Positions 41,793-52,067 of a stretch of DNA of 64,000 bases are shown here, piece after piece. The translations under genes were made by a program, and so were the position numbers. The notes beneath the pieces were generated by a model. The model saw only the letters and a list, made by a program, of their open reading frames with translations, had not been told where the DNA came from and did not search any database. Origin of the DNA: Serratia plymuthica NBRC 102599 (GTDB lineage: Bacteria; Pseudomonadota; Gammaproteobacteria; Enterobacterales; Enterobacteriaceae); assembly GCF_001590925.1 (NCBI RefSeq), contig NZ_BCTU01000016.1:62001-126000 (forward strand), read 5' to 3'. Position 1 is the first letter of the stretch. Each line of letters opens with the position of its first letter.

Positions 41793-44051
41793 ATGTCCAT
41801 TAAACGTTACCCGCAACTCGCACACTGGGGGGCGTATACCGCCGTGGTTGAAGACGGCAGGCTCATCCGCTGTGAGCCTTTCGCCGACGATCAGGATCCT
41901 TCCCCGCTGCTCAATTCCATCGCGCCAATGGTCTATTCCGACAAGCGTATCCGCAAGCCGGCAGTGAGGCGTTCCTGGCTGCAGAAGCGCGAGGGCAGCG
42001 ATCGCACGCTGCGTGGCCGGGAAGATTTTGTTGAAGTGGACTGGGATCTCGCGCTTGATCTGGTTGCGGAAGAAAACCGCCGCGTGCGCGATCGCTACGG
42101 CCCTTCAGGCCTGTTTACCGGCTCTTATGGCTGGTCATCCGCCGGGCGACTGCATCATGCGCGCTCGCTGGTGCGGCGTTTTTATTTCAGCGGCGGCGGT
42201 GGCGTTGACCAACTGGGCAATTACAGCTGGGGCGCGGCGCAATTTTTCCTGCCGTACGTTATCGGCACCTTTACCCCGTTGACCGGGCGCGTGACCAGTT
42301 GGCCGAGCGTGGTCGAACACTGTGAGCTGTTTGTCGCCTTCGGCGGGCTGGCGTTGAAAAATGCCCAGATATCCTCTGGCGGCGCAGCGGAGCATACGCT
42401 CAAACCCTGGCTGCAGAAGCTGGCGCAGAAAGGCACCCCGGTGATCAACATCAGCCCGATGCGTGATGATTGCCCGGCGTTTGTGAATGCCGAATGGATC
42501 CCGATCCGCCCCAACACCGACGTGGCGCTGATGCTGGCGCTGGCGTATGAAATTCAGCGCCGGGGCGCGCAGGATGAGGCTTTCCTCTATAGCCATTGTG
42601 TGGGTTACGAGCAATTGGCGGATTATCTGCGCGGCACGGACGACGGCGTGGCGAAAACGCCGGAATGGGCCAGTGCTATCACCGGTATTCCGGCTGCGCG
42701 TATCAGTCTGCTGGCGCAGCAATTGATCGGCGTACGCAGCTTTATTACCTGCTCCTATTCGGTTCAGCGTGCCCACCGCGGCGAACAGCCGTACTGGATG
42801 ATGATCGCCCTGTCGGCGATGCTCGGCCAGGTCGGCCTGCCGGGCGGCGGATTCTCGTTTGGCCACGGCTCAATGAACGGCGTCGGCAACCCGCGGGTGG
42901 ATACGCCGGGGCCAATGATGCCGGTGGGCACCAATCCTTGCGGGCTGGCGATCCCGGTAGCGCGCATCTGCGACATGTTGCTGCAACCCGGCGAGCCTTA
43001 CTCGTTCCGTGGGGAAACGCTGCACTACCCGGATATCCATCTGGTTCACTGGGCCGGCGGCAACCCATTCCATCACCATCAACAGCTGAATCGGCTGGTG
43101 GAAGGGTGGCAAAAACCGGATACGGTGATTGTGCAGGATATCTGGTGGACGTCGGCGGCGAAGATGGCGGACATCGTGTTGCCGATCACTACCTCGCTGG
43201 AGCGCAACGATATCGGCGGTTCATCGCGCGATCGCTATGTGCTGGCGATGCACCAGGCGATAGCGCCGCAGCATCAGGCTCGTAACGACTTTGATATTTT
43301 CGCCGATCTGGCGGAGCGGCTCGGTTACCGTGAACAATTCACCGAAAACCGCGACGAACAGGCCTGGATCGAATCTATCTATCAGCAGTGCGGGCAGGCG
43401 CAGGCAGGTACTGGCGTCGAGTGGCCGGAGTTTGCGGATTTCTGGCGTAAAGGCTACGTAGAACTGCCGACACCGGCGAAGGAGTTTGTTTTCTTTGACG
43501 ATTTCCGTGCCGATCCGCAGGCCAATCCATTGCAAACCCCAAGCGGCAAAATTGAGTTGTTCAGCGAGAAAATCGCCGGTTACCGTTATGCGGATTTTGC
43601 ACCTCACCCGCAGTGGCAGCCGCCGGTTGAATGGTTGGGCGCGCCGCAGGCCAAAGAGTGGCCGCTACATCTGATTTCCATCCAGCCTGGCGACCGGCTG
43701 CACAGCCAGATGGATCCGGCGCCGCTGGCGCAGGGCAATAAAACGGCGGGCCGAGAGACGTTGCATATGCACCCGGAGGATGCGGCGATGCGCGGTATTG
43801 CCGAGGGCGCCGAGGTGCAGGTCAGCAATGCGCGCGGCAGTTGCCTGGCGGGTGTTGCCATCACTGATGGCGTCACCCGTGGTGTAGTGCTGATGGCCAC
43901 CGGCGCCTGGTTCGACCCGGGCTTTGGCGCGCAGCGCCTGGCGGTGGAGCAGTCCGGCAACCCGAACGTTTTAACGCTGGATATCGGCACCTCGCCGTTG
44001 ACGCAGGGGCCGAATGCCATGAGCTGCCTGGTTGAGGTAAGCGTACGGTAA
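41793..44051 (+). CDS. BisC-like molybdopterin oxidoreductase (S/N-oxide reductase)
   Basis: 752 residues from ATG 41793 (an upstream TTG at 41778 gives a longer frame). DMSO-reductase-family enzyme: the Mo-ligand serine segment GSYGWSSAGRLHHA near residue 115, the substrate and cofactor motifs VHWAGGNPFHHHQQ and DIWWTSAAKMADIVLPITTSLERNDIG, and the MGD-binding C-terminus (HPEDAAMRGIAEGAEVQV). No twin-arginine signal is present, so it should be cytosolic like BisC, which reduces biotin sulfoxide and methionine sulfoxide. Single gene, no membrane anchor nearby. BisC, TorZ or DmsA-type substrates cannot be told apart from sequence alone. Confidence 0.85.
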   Translation: MSIKRYPQLAHWGAYTAVVEDGRLIRCEPFADDQDPSPLLNSIAPMVYSDKRIRKPAVRRSWLQKREGSDRTLRGREDFVEVDWDLALDLVAEENRRVRDRYGPSGLFTGSYGWSSAGRLHHARSLVRRFYFSGGGGVDQLGNYSWGAAQFFLPYVIGTFTPLTGRVTSWPSVVEHCELFVAFGGLALKNAQISSGGAAEHTLKPWLQKLAQKGTPVINISPMRDDCPAFVNAEWIPIRPNTDVALMLALAYEIQRRGAQDEAFLYSHCVGYEQLADYLRGTDDGVAKTPEWASAITGIPAARISLLAQQLIGVRSFITCSYSVQRAHRGEQPYWMMIALSAMLGQVGLPGGGFSFGHGSMNGVGNPRVDTPGPMMPVGTNPCGLAIPVARICDMLLQPGEPYSFRGETLHYPDIHLVHWAGGNPFHHHQQLNRLVEGWQKPDTVIVQDIWWTSAAKMADIVLPITTSLERNDIGGSSRDRYVLAMHQAIAPQHQARNDFDIFADLAERLGYREQFTENRDEQAWIESIYQQCGQAQAGTGVEWPEFADFWRKGYVELPTPAKEFVFFDDFRADPQANPLQTPSGKIELFSEKIAGYRYADFAPHPQWQPPVEWLGAPQAKEWPLHLISIQPGDRLHSQMDPAPLAQGNKTAGRETLHMHPEDAAMRGIAEGAEVQVSNARGSCLAGVAITDGVTRGVVLMATGAWFDPGFGAQRLAVEQSGNPNVLTLDIGTSPLTQGPNAMSCLVEVSVR

Positions 44052-44123
44052 AACATCGATGCCTTCTTAAGGAGCTCGCATTGCTGCCAGGCGACGGGGG
44101 TGTTCATCTCCAGCCAGACTCGG

Positions 44124-44143
44124 GGGCGCGGCATGCCGCGCCC
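44124..44143. terminator. perfect 20-base GC palindrome after the BisC-like gene
   Basis: GGGCGCGGCA and its exact complement form an uninterrupted palindrome 73 bases past the coding stop. A second GC stem (CGGGCG/CGCCCG) follows at 44152-44171. These probably mark termination or mRNA end protection; no U-run is seen. Confidence 0.45.
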
Positions 44144-44304
44144 ACGTTAATCGGGCGCGTATATCCGCCCGTTCCCCTGACAGAGTGCAGCCGACAACGC
44201 TGAAGCTTGAAAGGCGATGGGGATACACCGCTGGTTACACTTTGCGCCCTAATGTTGCGATTGCCCGCTGGCTGGCTTTCGACGCAACGGGGTAAATTGA
44301 ACGT

Positions 44305-44394
44305 CCCAGAGGTATTGATTGGTGAGTTTCAACAACTCGTGTGTTGAACCCATATTAATTGCACCAACCTACGCAGATGCGTAGGTTTTTTTTT
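44305..44394 (+). ncRNA. omrA: OmrA/OmrB-type regulatory sRNA (first of tandem pair)
   Basis: About 90 nt starting CCCAGAGGTATTGATTGGTGAG, identical to the conserved 5' end of E. coli OmrA/OmrB. It ends in a stem (CCTACGC 44368-44374, GCGTAGG 44379-44385) followed by nine T residues, a strong intrinsic terminator. A TAAATT at 44293-44298 is a good -10. In E. coli these Hfq-dependent sRNAs are OmpR-activated and repress outer membrane proteins, csgD and ompR. The position between galR and aas is conserved. Which copy is A or B is arbitrary here. Confidence 0.93.
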
Positions 44395-44578
44395 GCCTGA
44401 CGCCCTCCCAGCCCGCCTGCGCAGGATTCGATTTTGTCTCCTTCCGACCCCAGGATTGTTTAAGTTTCATTGAGTTATTTCCATAAAATGCGGGAAATTT
44501 ACAGCTGGTTGCATTTAGAGCAGAACTCTTGCGATTCGTCGGTAGTTTCTTGATCGGCATCTCTCTAGAGTAGGTGAT

Positions 44579-44672
44579 CCCAGAGGTATTGATTGGTGAG
44601 AAATCAGCATGCTCTGTATGTTGAAGCCATTTTCACTTGCACCAACCTACGCGGATGCGTAGGTTTTTTTTT
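44579..44672 (+). ncRNA. omrB: OmrA/OmrB-type regulatory sRNA (second of tandem pair)
   Basis: About 94 nt with the same CCCAGAGGTATTGATTGGTGAG 5' end and the same terminator (CCTACGC/GCGTAGG plus nine T) as the first copy. The middle differs, so the two RNAs share seed and terminator but can have distinct targets. A TAGAGT at 44566-44571 is the likely -10. The AT-rich 44455-44565 region upstream may bind OmpR, as in E. coli, but I cannot confirm a site. Confidence 0.93.
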
Positions 44673-44737
44673 GCCTGCCGTATAGTATTCTTTTCCCTAC
44701 AACTGTTTACGCTCATTTTGGCTAAAGGGAGAAGGGC

Positions 44738-46894
44738 ATGATCCTTTCCGTGCTGCGCACGCTGTTCCGCCTGCTGTATCGAATTCGCGTTGAGGGTGAT
44801 GCCCGGCACTTCGAACAGCCTAAGCTATTGATTGCGCCCAATCATATCTCCTTCCTCGACGGCCTATTGCTGGCGCTGTTTTTACCGATTAAACCGGTGT
44901 TTGCGGTCTATGCCAGCATCGGCGATCGCTGGTTTATGCGTTGGTTGAAACCCTATATCGATCTGGTCTATCTCGACCCGACCAAACCGATGGCGATCAA
45001 ACAGCTGGTGCGTATGATCGAACAGGGCCGGCCGATCGTGGTGTTCCCTGAAGGGCGTATCACCGTTACCGGTTCGCTGATGAAGGTTTATGACGGCGCC
45101 GCGTTTATCGCCGCCAAATCGGGCGCGACCCTGGTACCGGTACGGCTGGACGGCGCCGAGTTCAGCCCCTTTGGCCGCATGGCCGGCGTGTTCAAGATCC
45201 GCTGGTTCCCGCAGATCAGCATCCGTATTTTACCGCCGACGTCGCTGCCGATGCCGGAAGCGCCGCGCGCCCGCGATCGTCGCGCATTGGCCGGTGACCG
45301 GCTGATGCAGATTATGATGAAGGCGCGGATGGACACTCGCGAGCCGCAAACCCTGTTCCGCGCCCTGCTGGCGGCTCAGCACCGCTATGGTCGCAACAAA
45401 CCCTGCATCGAAGACATCTCCTTCAAGGAAGACAGCTACCGGCAACTGATCAAAAAATCGTTGGGCGTCAGCCGTATCCTGCAGCGCTTTACCGCCGAGG
45501 GTGAACATGTCGGCATGTTGTTGCCGAACGCCACCATCACCGTGGCGGCGATTTTCGGCGCCTCTGTGCGCAATCGCATTCCGGCGATGCTCAACTACAC
45601 CGCCGGTTCCAAGGGTTTGAAAAGCGCGATGACTGCCGCGACCATCAAAACCATCGTCACTTCGCGCCAGTTCCTGGAAAAGGGCAAACTGACACACTTG
45701 CCGGAGCAGGTGCCGGAGGCCAACTGGGTGTACCTGGAGGATCTTAAAGATACCCTGACCCTGGCAGACAAGCTGTGGATCCTGCGCCACCTGTTCCAGC
45801 CGGCGCATGCCATGTTGCCGCAACAGCCGGACGATGCCGCGTTGATCCTGTTTACCTCGGGGTCGGAAGGTAACCCAAAAGGCGTGGTGCATTCCCACGC
45901 CAGCCTGTTGGCCAACGTTGAACAGATCCGCACCATCGCCGATTTCACCCCGCGTGACCGTTTTATGTCATCGCTGCCGCTGTTCCATTCGTTCGGCCTG
46001 ACGGTCGGGCTGCTGACCCCGCTGATGACCGGTAGCCGCATTTTCCTTTACCCCAGCCCGTTGCATTACCGCGTGGTGCCCGAACTGGTGTATGACCGCA
46101 ACTGTACCGTGCTGTTTGGTACCGCCACCTTCCTCAATAACTATGCGCGCTTCGCCCATCCGTATGATTTTGCCCGCTTGCGTTACGTGGTAGCCGGCGC
46201 GGAAAAACTGGCGGACAGCACCAAACAGATTTATCAGGACAAATACGGCATCCGCATTCTGGAAGGCTATGGCGTAACCGAATGTGCGCCGGTGGTGTCG
46301 ATCAACGTTCCGCTGGCGGCGAAGGTGGGTACCGTGGGCCGCATTATGCCGACGATGGAGGCGCGTCTGATGAAGGTGCCGGGCATTGATAACGGTGGCC
46401 GCCTGCAGTTGAAAGGCCCGAATATCATGAAAGGTTATCTGCGGGTGGAACGCCCGGGAGAACTGGAACCGCCGGCGGCGGAAGATGAAAATGGCAATCT
46501 GCAACCGGGTTGGTACGACACCGGCGATATCGTCACGTTGGACGAGCAGGGTTATTGCGTCATTCGCGGCCGGGTAAAGCGCTTTGCCAAACTGGCCGGC
46601 GAAATGGTCTCGCTGGAGAGCGTGGAGTTGCTGGCGCAGCGCGTGGCGCCGGAAGGGCAGCATGCCGCCACGGTGAAAAGCGACAGCAGCAAGGGGGAAG
46701 CGCTGGTGCTGTTTACCACAGACGCAAGCATCACCCGCGAAGCCTTGCTGCGTGCTGCGCGCGAGTTGGGGAGCCCTGAACTGGCGGTGCCGCGTGATAT
46801 TCGTCCGCTTAAAGCCTTGCCGGTACTCGGCAGTGGTAAACCGGACTTTGTAACCCTGCGTAAAATGGCCGAACAGCCGGAGAATGCCCGATGA
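44738..46894 (+). CDS. aas: acyltransferase/acyl-ACP synthetase (lysophospholipid repair)
   Basis: 718 residues (E. coli 719). The N-terminal domain is an acyltransferase with NHISFLD (HX4D, H36-D41) and FPEGRIT. The C-terminal adenylating domain has the AMP-binding [10 protein letters not shown] near residue 375 and YGVTECAP, plus YDTGDIV. It activates a fatty acid and re-acylates 2-acyl-lysophosphatidylethanolamine at the inner membrane. Its TGA overlaps the ATG of lplT, its transport partner. Confidence 0.96.
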   Translation: MILSVLRTLFRLLYRIRVEGDARHFEQPKLLIAPNHISFLDGLLLALFLPIKPVFAVYASIGDRWFMRWLKPYIDLVYLDPTKPMAIKQLVRMIEQGRPIVVFPEGRITVTGSLMKVYDGAAFIAAKSGATLVPVRLDGAEFSPFGRMAGVFKIRWFPQISIRILPPTSLPMPEAPRARDRRALAGDRLMQIMMKARMDTREPQTLFRALLAAQHRYGRNKPCIEDISFKEDSYRQLIKKSLGVSRILQRFTAEGEHVGMLLPNATITVAAIFGASVRNRIPAMLNYTAGSKGLKSAMTAATIKTIVTSRQFLEKGKLTHLPEQVPEANWVYLEDLKDTLTLADKLWILRHLFQPAHAMLPQQPDDAALILFTSGSEGNPKGVVHSHASLLANVEQIRTIADFTPRDRFMSSLPLFHSFGLTVGLLTPLMTGSRIFLYPSPLHYRVVPELVYDRNCTVLFGTATFLNNYARFAHPYDFARLRYVVAGAEKLADSTKQIYQDKYGIRILEGYGVTECAPVVSINVPLAAKVGTVGRIMPTMEARLMKVPGIDNGGRLQLKGPNIMKGYLRVERPGELEPPAAEDENGNLQPGWYDTGDIVTLDEQGYCVIRGRVKRFAKLAGEMVSLESVELLAQRVAPEGQHAATVKSDSSKGEALVLFTTDASITREALLRAARELGSPELAVPRDIRPLKALPVLGSGKPDFVTLRKMAEQPENAR

Positions 46895-48087
46895 ACCCAT
46901 CGTTGAATACCGACTCGCCTTTGCTCTCGCGTAGCATGATTGCCGTGATTTGCGCGCAGTTTTTGTCCGCCTTCGGCGACAATGCTTTGCTGTTTGCCAC
47001 GCTGGCGCTGATCAAGCAGCAACTGTACCCCGACTGGAGCCAACCGATTTTGCAGATGGCGTTTGTCGCCACCTATATCATTCTGGCGCCCTTTGTCGGC
47101 CAGATCGCCGACAGTTTCGCCAAGGGGCGGGTGATGATGGTGGCGAATGGTCTGAAGCTGGCCGGCGCGCTGGTCATCTGTTTCGGGCTTAATCCCTTCC
47201 TCGGTTATACCTTGGTGGGCGTGGGTGCCGCCGCTTATTCCCCGGCCAAGTACGGCATTTTGGGTGAAATCACGCACGGCGAAAAGCTGGTCAAGGCCAA
47301 CGGCCTGATGGAGGCCTCCACCATTGCCGCGATCCTGATTGGCTCGGTTGCCGGTGGCGTGCTGGCCGACTGGCACATTGTGGCGGCGTTGGCGGTCTGC
47401 GCGCTGGTGTATGCGGCGGCGGTGATCGCCAACCTGTACATTCCACGCCTGCCGGCGGCGCACCCGGCGGCTTCCTGGACGCCGCGCGCGATGACCCGTG
47501 CCTTCTTCAACGCATGCGTTGTGCTGTGGCGCGACGGTCAGACACGCTTTTCATTGATTGGCACCAGCCTGTTCTGGGGCGCCGGGGTGACGCTGCGTTT
47601 TCTGTTGGTGCTGTGGGTGCCGGTGGCGCTTGGCATCGCCGATAACGCCACGCCGACGCTGCTGAACGCCATGGTGGCGGTAGGGATTGTGATTGGTGCC
47701 GGGGCGGCTGCGCGCTTTGTCACGCTGGAAACGGTGAAACGCTGTATGCCGGCCGGGATCCTGATTGGTGTGGCGGTGGCAATCTTTGCGCTGCAAACCA
47801 CCCTGTTTAATGCTTATGCGCTGCTGCTGACGATAGGCGTGCTGGGGGGCTTCTTTGTGGTGCCGCTGAACGCGTTGTTGCAGGAACGAGGAAAACGTTC
47901 GGTAGGCGCCGGCAATGCGATTGCAGTACAAAACCTGGGGGAGAATACCGCCATGTTGCTCATGCTGGGTCTGTACTCTCTGGCGGTGAAAGTGAGCGTG
48001 CCGGTGGTCGGCGTGGGAATTGGTTTTGGCGCGGTGTTTGCGCTGGCGATTACCGCGCTGTGGTTTTCACAGCGCGGCACGAAATAA
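46891..48087 (+). CDS. lplT: lysophospholipid transporter
   Basis: 398 residues, 12-helix MFS protein starting at ATG 46891, four bases inside aas. Matches E. coli LplT (397) in motifs [15 protein letters not shown] and [15 protein letters not shown]. It flips lysophosphatidylethanolamine to the cytosolic face so that Aas can re-acylate it. The overlap indicates translational coupling. Confidence 0.96.
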   Translation: MNPSLNTDSPLLSRSMIAVICAQFLSAFGDNALLFATLALIKQQLYPDWSQPILQMAFVATYIILAPFVGQIADSFAKGRVMMVANGLKLAGALVICFGLNPFLGYTLVGVGAAAYSPAKYGILGEITHGEKLVKANGLMEASTIAAILIGSVAGGVLADWHIVAALAVCALVYAAAVIANLYIPRLPAAHPAASWTPRAMTRAFFNACVVLWRDGQTRFSLIGTSLFWGAGVTLRFLLVLWVPVALGIADNATPTLLNAMVAVGIVIGAGAAARFVTLETVKRCMPAGILIGVAVAIFALQTTLFNAYALLLTIGVLGGFFVVPLNALLQERGKRSVGAGNAIAVQNLGENTAMLLMLGLYSLAVKVSVPVVGVGIGFGAVFALAITALWFSQRGTK

Positions 48088-48104
48088 CCGCAACGGACAG
48101 CTGT

Positions 48105-48128
48105 CGGGGCGCAACAAACTGCGCCCCG
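48105..48128. terminator. bidirectional terminator between lplT and tas
   Basis: Perfect 9-bp GC stem (CGGGGCGCA 48105-48113, TGCGCCCCG 48120-48128) with a 6-base loop in the gap between two convergent genes. Confidence 0.7.
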
Positions 48129-48134
48129 AGTTAT

Positions 48135-49175
48135 TCATGGCGCGGGAATGGTAAAGCGGGTATGGATCTCTTCCAACCCCTGCAACACGTCTTCATCCAA
48201 CACCAGGTCAAAGCTGTCGATGTTGGTTTTCAACTGTTCCAGCGTGGTGGCACCCAGCAGGGTGCTGGCCACGAACGGCTGCTGCCGTACGAACGCCAGT
48301 GCCATCTGCGAAGGATCCAGCCCGTGCTTTTTGGCTAACGCGACATACTCGGCAATCGCCAGTTGCGTTTGCGGTGCAGAATAGCGGTTAAAGCGGGTGA
48401 ACAGCGTATTGCGCGCTCCGGCCGGCTTGGCGCCGTTCAGATACTTGCCGCTCAGGGTACCGAACGCCAGGCTGGAATAGGCCAGTAGTTCAACGCCCTC
48501 GTGCTGGCTGATCTCTGCCAGAGCGATCTCAAAGCTGCGGTTCAGCAGGCTGTAGGGGTTTTGAATCGAGACAATGCGCGGCAGCTCGTGTTTTTCAGCC
48601 AACTGCAGGTAGCGCATTACGCCCCACGGCGTTTCATTGGATACCCCGATATAGCGGATTTTACCGGCGCGAACCTGTTCGGTCAGCGCTTCCAGCGTTT
48701 CCAACAGGGTAACGGTGGCTTTATCGTCGGTGTATTGATAATTGAGTTTGCCGAAGTAGTTGGTTTGGCGCTGAGGCCAGTGCAACTGATAAAGATCGAG
48801 ATAATCGGTGTTCAGCCGTTTCAGGCTTGCGTCCAGCGCGGCGCGGATATTTTTGCGGTCCAGCGCCTGTTGCGGCCGGATGCTGCTGTCGGTGCCGCGT
48901 ACCGGCCCGGCGATTTTGCTGGCCAGCACTATTTTCTCACGGTTGCCACGCGCCTTGATCCAACTGCCAATGTACTGTTCGGTCAGCCCCTGGGTTTCAG
49001 GGCGGGGCGGTACCGGATACATTTCTGCGGTATCGATCAGGTTGACGCCAGCGGCTAATGCATAGTCGAGTTGCGCATGGGCATCGGCTTCACTGTTCTG
49101 TTCGCCAAAGGTCATGGTGCCCAGTCCCAGCACGCTCACTTCTAAAGAACTGTGGGGAATACGGTGGTATTGCAT
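48135..49175 (-). CDS. tas: aldo-keto reductase Tas
   Basis: 346 residues (same as E. coli Tas) from ATG 49175, with AAGGAAGG 6-13 bases upstream. It is a (beta/alpha)8 aldo-keto reductase: GLGTMTFGEQNSEADAHAQLDYAL, the catalytic Asp/Tyr region DTAEMYPV, the ASKIAGP Lys, QLHWPQR, and YIGVSNETPWGVMRYLQLAEK. It uses NADPH. The name comes from suppression of tyrosine auxotrophy under starvation; the natural substrate is unclear. Confidence 0.95.
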   Translation of the reverse strand: MQYHRIPHSSLEVSVLGLGTMTFGEQNSEADAHAQLDYALAAGVNLIDTAEMYPVPPRPETQGLTEQYIGSWIKARGNREKIVLASKIAGPVRGTDSSIRPQQALDRKNIRAALDASLKRLNTDYLDLYQLHWPQRQTNYFGKLNYQYTDDKATVTLLETLEALTEQVRAGKIRYIGVSNETPWGVMRYLQLAEKHELPRIVSIQNPYSLLNRSFEIALAEISQHEGVELLAYSSLAFGTLSGKYLNGAKPAGARNTLFTRFNRYSAPQTQLAIAEYVALAKKHGLDPSQMALAFVRQQPFVASTLLGATTLEQLKTNIDSFDLVLDEDVLQGLEEIHTRFTIPAP

Positions 49176-49479
49176 TAACGGCCTTCCTTTCAAGTTAGCG
49201 CTTACGGGCCTTTACGCCCGGTGAAACAGGAGTCTCATCACCTGCGAGACGGTGATATCGCCTTTCTCGACTATAAACCAAGCCGTGAAGATGGGGGAAG
49301 TGGATTCAGTGCGGAGGGAGGAGGCTATCGCGCGGAGAGGAGGCGATATCCCCGTCGTCTTTCAAGCTACATCTAAATAGCTGCGCTTAATCGTGCTCCT
49401 CACCCGTCTCAAGCTTGGGGTGTCGCGGTATTAAACGCAGTTATTAGACGCCTGGCTGTACCTTGACATAGTAGAGGGA
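49176..49479. other. gene-free region between tas and ygdR
   Basis: 304 bp. It contains the tas promoter side and, at about 49350-49395, a fragment (CCGTCGTCTTTCAAGCTAC) resembling a dispersed intergenic repeat also present at about 15436. No open frame with a ribosome site is convincing. Confidence 0.45.
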
Positions 49480-49698
49480 TTAACGTTCGATGACCTGCGA
49501 AACCTGATCGCCGTTGATTTGGCGGTTGTTACCTTTCTCATCTTTATAGCTGATCAGGCCGGTATCCTGGTCGATCTCGGGTTTGCCCTGAGTCAGGATC
49601 ATATTGCCGTCTTTGGTCGCCATCACGTAATCGCTGGAGCAGCCCGTCAGCCCGGCGGCGATCACCAACGCAGAAACTGCCATTACCCACTTTTTCAT
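49480..49698 (-). CDS. ygdR: YgdR-family small lipoprotein
   Basis: 72 residues from ATG 49698 with GAGG upstream. The signal peptide ends in a lipobox LTGC (C20 acylated), followed by [11 protein letters not shown] typical of the DUF903 YgdI/YgdR family. The mature part forms a small SH3-like barrel. It is anchored to the membrane by lipid; function unknown. Confidence 0.93.
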   Translation of the reverse strand: MKKWVMAVSALVIAAGLTGCSSDYVMATKDGNMILTQGKPEIDQDTGLISYKDEKGNNRQINGDQVSQVIER

Positions 49699-49841
49699 CC
49701 TGCCGATCCTCAATTATGTATGTATGCAGAAAAGAGTCTTCTTCCAAGATTAGCAAACTCTGGATACCTCGTGTTTCGGATAAGTCCTTATCTTGGTAAG
49801 AGAAAGTACGCAGAAGAGTTGAAGGAAGGATAAAAATGCAA

Positions 49842-49868
49842 ACGGGAGCGGCTTTCGCTCGCTCCCGT
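49842..49868 (-). terminator. intrinsic terminator after ygdQ
   Basis: On the minus strand a 9-bp stem (ACGGGAGCG 49842-49850 paired with CGCTCCCGT 49860-49868) is followed by TTTGCATTTTTA, just after the ygdQ stop at 49874. Good rho-independent form. Confidence 0.8.
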
Positions 49869-49873
49869 GGGGA

Positions 49874-50590
49874 TTACTCTACTGGCTGGCTTTTCTTGCC
49901 TCGCACCAGGTTGAGCGCTTCGACGGACATCGAGAAGAACATCGCAAAGTAGATGTAACCTTTCGGAATATGTACCTGGAAGCTTTCCAGCATCAGGGTG
50001 AAGCCCACCAGAATCAGGAACGCCAGCGCCAGCATTTTCACAGAAGGATGGCGGTTAACGAACTCGCCTATCGGCCGGGCGGCAAACATCATTACCCCAA
50101 CCGCAATCACCACCGCCGCCATCATGATAAACAGGTGATCGGACAGGCCTACCGCCGTAATCACCGAGTCCAGGCTGAAGATGATATCCAGTAACATAAT
50201 CTGCACGATGGCGCCGAAGAAGCCGTTCACTTTCGTGTGGTGTTCTTCATCGGACCCTTCGATAGTTTCGTGGATCTCTTTGCTGGCTTTCCAGATCAGG
50301 AACAGCCCGCCGAGCAGCAGGATAAGATCGCGCGCCGAGATGCTGTGGTCCATCACCGTAAACAGCGGGTGGGTCAGGCGGATCACCCAGGCGATGGAAG
50401 CCAGCAACCCCAGACGCATCAGCATGGCGCCGGCCAGACCGATACGGCGTGCCTTGTTTTGCTGTGCCTTCGGCAGTTTGGCCACCACCAGAGACAGGAA
50501 AATAATATTATCAATACCCAGAATGATCTCAAGAATGGTCAGCGTACCTAACGCTAACCAGGCATTGGGATCCATAATCCAATCGAACAT
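49874..50590 (-). CDS. ygdQ: TerC-family membrane protein YgdQ
   Basis: 238 residues from ATG 50590 (E. coli 237). TerC family with seven or so helices. The conserved acidic motifs EIILGIDNIIFLSLV and LLDIIFSLDSVITAVGL are likely metal-binding within membrane helices. TerC relatives are linked to manganese handling and protection of secreted metalloproteins. The role of YgdQ is not settled. Confidence 0.94.
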   Translation of the reverse strand: MFDWIMDPNAWLALGTLTILEIILGIDNIIFLSLVVAKLPKAQQNKARRIGLAGAMLMRLGLLASIAWVIRLTHPLFTVMDHSISARDLILLLGGLFLIWKASKEIHETIEGSDEEHHTKVNGFFGAIVQIMLLDIIFSLDSVITAVGLSDHLFIMMAAVVIAVGVMMFAARPIGEFVNRHPSVKMLALAFLILVGFTLMLESFQVHIPKGYIYFAMFFSMSVEALNLVRGKKSQPVE

Positions 50591-50684
50591 TACCCAGTAC
50601 ACCTTAATAAAATGCAAAGGCTGAATTATACGCGTTTATTGGTACGGCGACACTGTTAGCTAAACATGGTTTAAACAAAGAGGA

Positions 50685-51371
50685 TCATATTAAGAAATGT
50701 CTTGCCAATAACGCGCCGGTGAAGCTTTTTTTCAAATAAAAACCGCGCGGCAGCGTGAGGATAGGCTGGCCCTGTTCGCCGATGGCCTCGGTCAATGCCT
50801 TGCTGTTGGCCGCCTTGGGCCGCAGTTGCAGTACCTCTCCGTGACGAGCGGTGATCCGCTCCACGTGGCCGAGCACGATCAGGTCCATCAGTTCCTCCCA
50901 ATCCCGGCGCAGCATCTCTTCTTCAGCGGCGCTCGGGCTCCACAGTAGCGGAGATCCTATGCGCCGCTGCGCCAGTGGGATTTGTCGCTCGCCTTCTACC
51001 GGTACCCACAATACCCGCGCCAGCTTATGGCGTACATGACTGCTGGCCCAGGTAACGCCGCTGTTGCCGGTAAGCGGTGCTACGCAGACGAAGGTGGTCT
51101 CCAGCGGCTTGCCGGCAGCGTCAATCGGGATGGTTTTCAACTCAATGCCCAGTTCGGGAAAATCCTGCTCCGGTTTGCTGCCCGCCATGGCGCCGAGGTA
51201 CAGCTCCAGCAGCATGCCCACCCAACCTTTATCACGTTTCAGATCCTTGGGGATCGGCAACTGGGCACGCACGGCCAGTTCACCCAGGGTAAAGCCGGCA
51301 AGCTGCTGTGCTCGTTCAAACAGCTGCCGTTCGTTTTCCGGCGGAAGGGGAAGAGGGGATAAAAACGCCAT
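50685..51371 (-). CDS. mutH: DNA mismatch repair endonuclease MutH
   Basis: 228 residues, same layout as E. coli MutH (229). The nuclease triad D70, E77, K79 ([12 protein letters not shown]) is intact. It nicks the unmethylated strand at hemimethylated GATC when activated by MutS and MutL. Upstream, 696 bp separate it from rppH on the opposite strand. Confidence 0.97.
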   Translation of the reverse strand: MAFLSPLPLPPENERQLFERAQQLAGFTLGELAVRAQLPIPKDLKRDKGWVGMLLELYLGAMAGSKPEQDFPELGIELKTIPIDAAGKPLETTFVCVAPLTGNSGVTWASSHVRHKLARVLWVPVEGERQIPLAQRRIGSPLLWSPSAAEEEMLRRDWEELMDLIVLGHVERITARHGEVLQLRPKAANSKALTEAIGEQGQPILTLPRGFYLKKSFTGALLARHFLI

Positions 51372-52067
51372 AATGCAAGTCCGTCAGATTTGGTTGAAAA
51401 ATGTACTGCATTTGTGCACAGCGAACATCGGCTGGAAAAGACACGGGAATAGACTAATAGCAGCATGATTTTTCATGACTTTTTTTCTTCCGTCGCGCAG
51501 GAAACAAATTCCCTCCGGCGCTTGTGCACCTGAAGCCACCGACAATAAACAGGATCTTACACCTATTTATCCACAGATTTATGGGATAACCCAAATTTTT
51601 CCCGATCACTGGTTCGATTTACAGCCTTGACGCGGGCATTTTTTTGCGAAATTGTCCGTTTTGTGCGTAACTCATACGGATAATCTGTGGATAAAAACGA
51701 CGTTGGTGGATCTTTCGCCAGGGTAAGATCCTAACCGTGCACAGATCACATTTCTGCCCTATTCATACCTGTTGATAATAATGTATTATGTTGTTTTTAT
51801 TAAAGTAATATTGAATTTGTTTTAACGGTGCTTTTAGGCTCGTCAGAGTTGTACCAGCTTATCCCTTGAGTTCTTCACACACCTATCCACAGAAAAAGTG
51901 AATAAAACCGCCGTGAAATCGCCTCGCATGTTTATAACTTTGCCATTATCTGTGAGTTATCCCAATGTTATCCGGTTTACGGCGCTGCAAAGCAGTGGTT
52001 TACCGCCTGTAGCTTGTGTGAAACAATCAGTACATCTATGCGAAATTAAGCTTATCGAGGTAGTCCG
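51372..52067. promoter_or_regulatory. long mutH-rppH divergent region with DnaA boxes
   Basis: 696 bp with no credible gene. Two perfect DnaA boxes occur: TTATCCACA at 51567-51575 and its complement TGTGGATAA at 51686-51694. A one-mismatch CTATCCACA lies at 51883-51891. The region also has AT-rich runs (51770-51830). It should hold the mutH and rppH promoters. I recall that strong DnaA binding near mutH has been described in E. coli. Confidence 0.6.
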
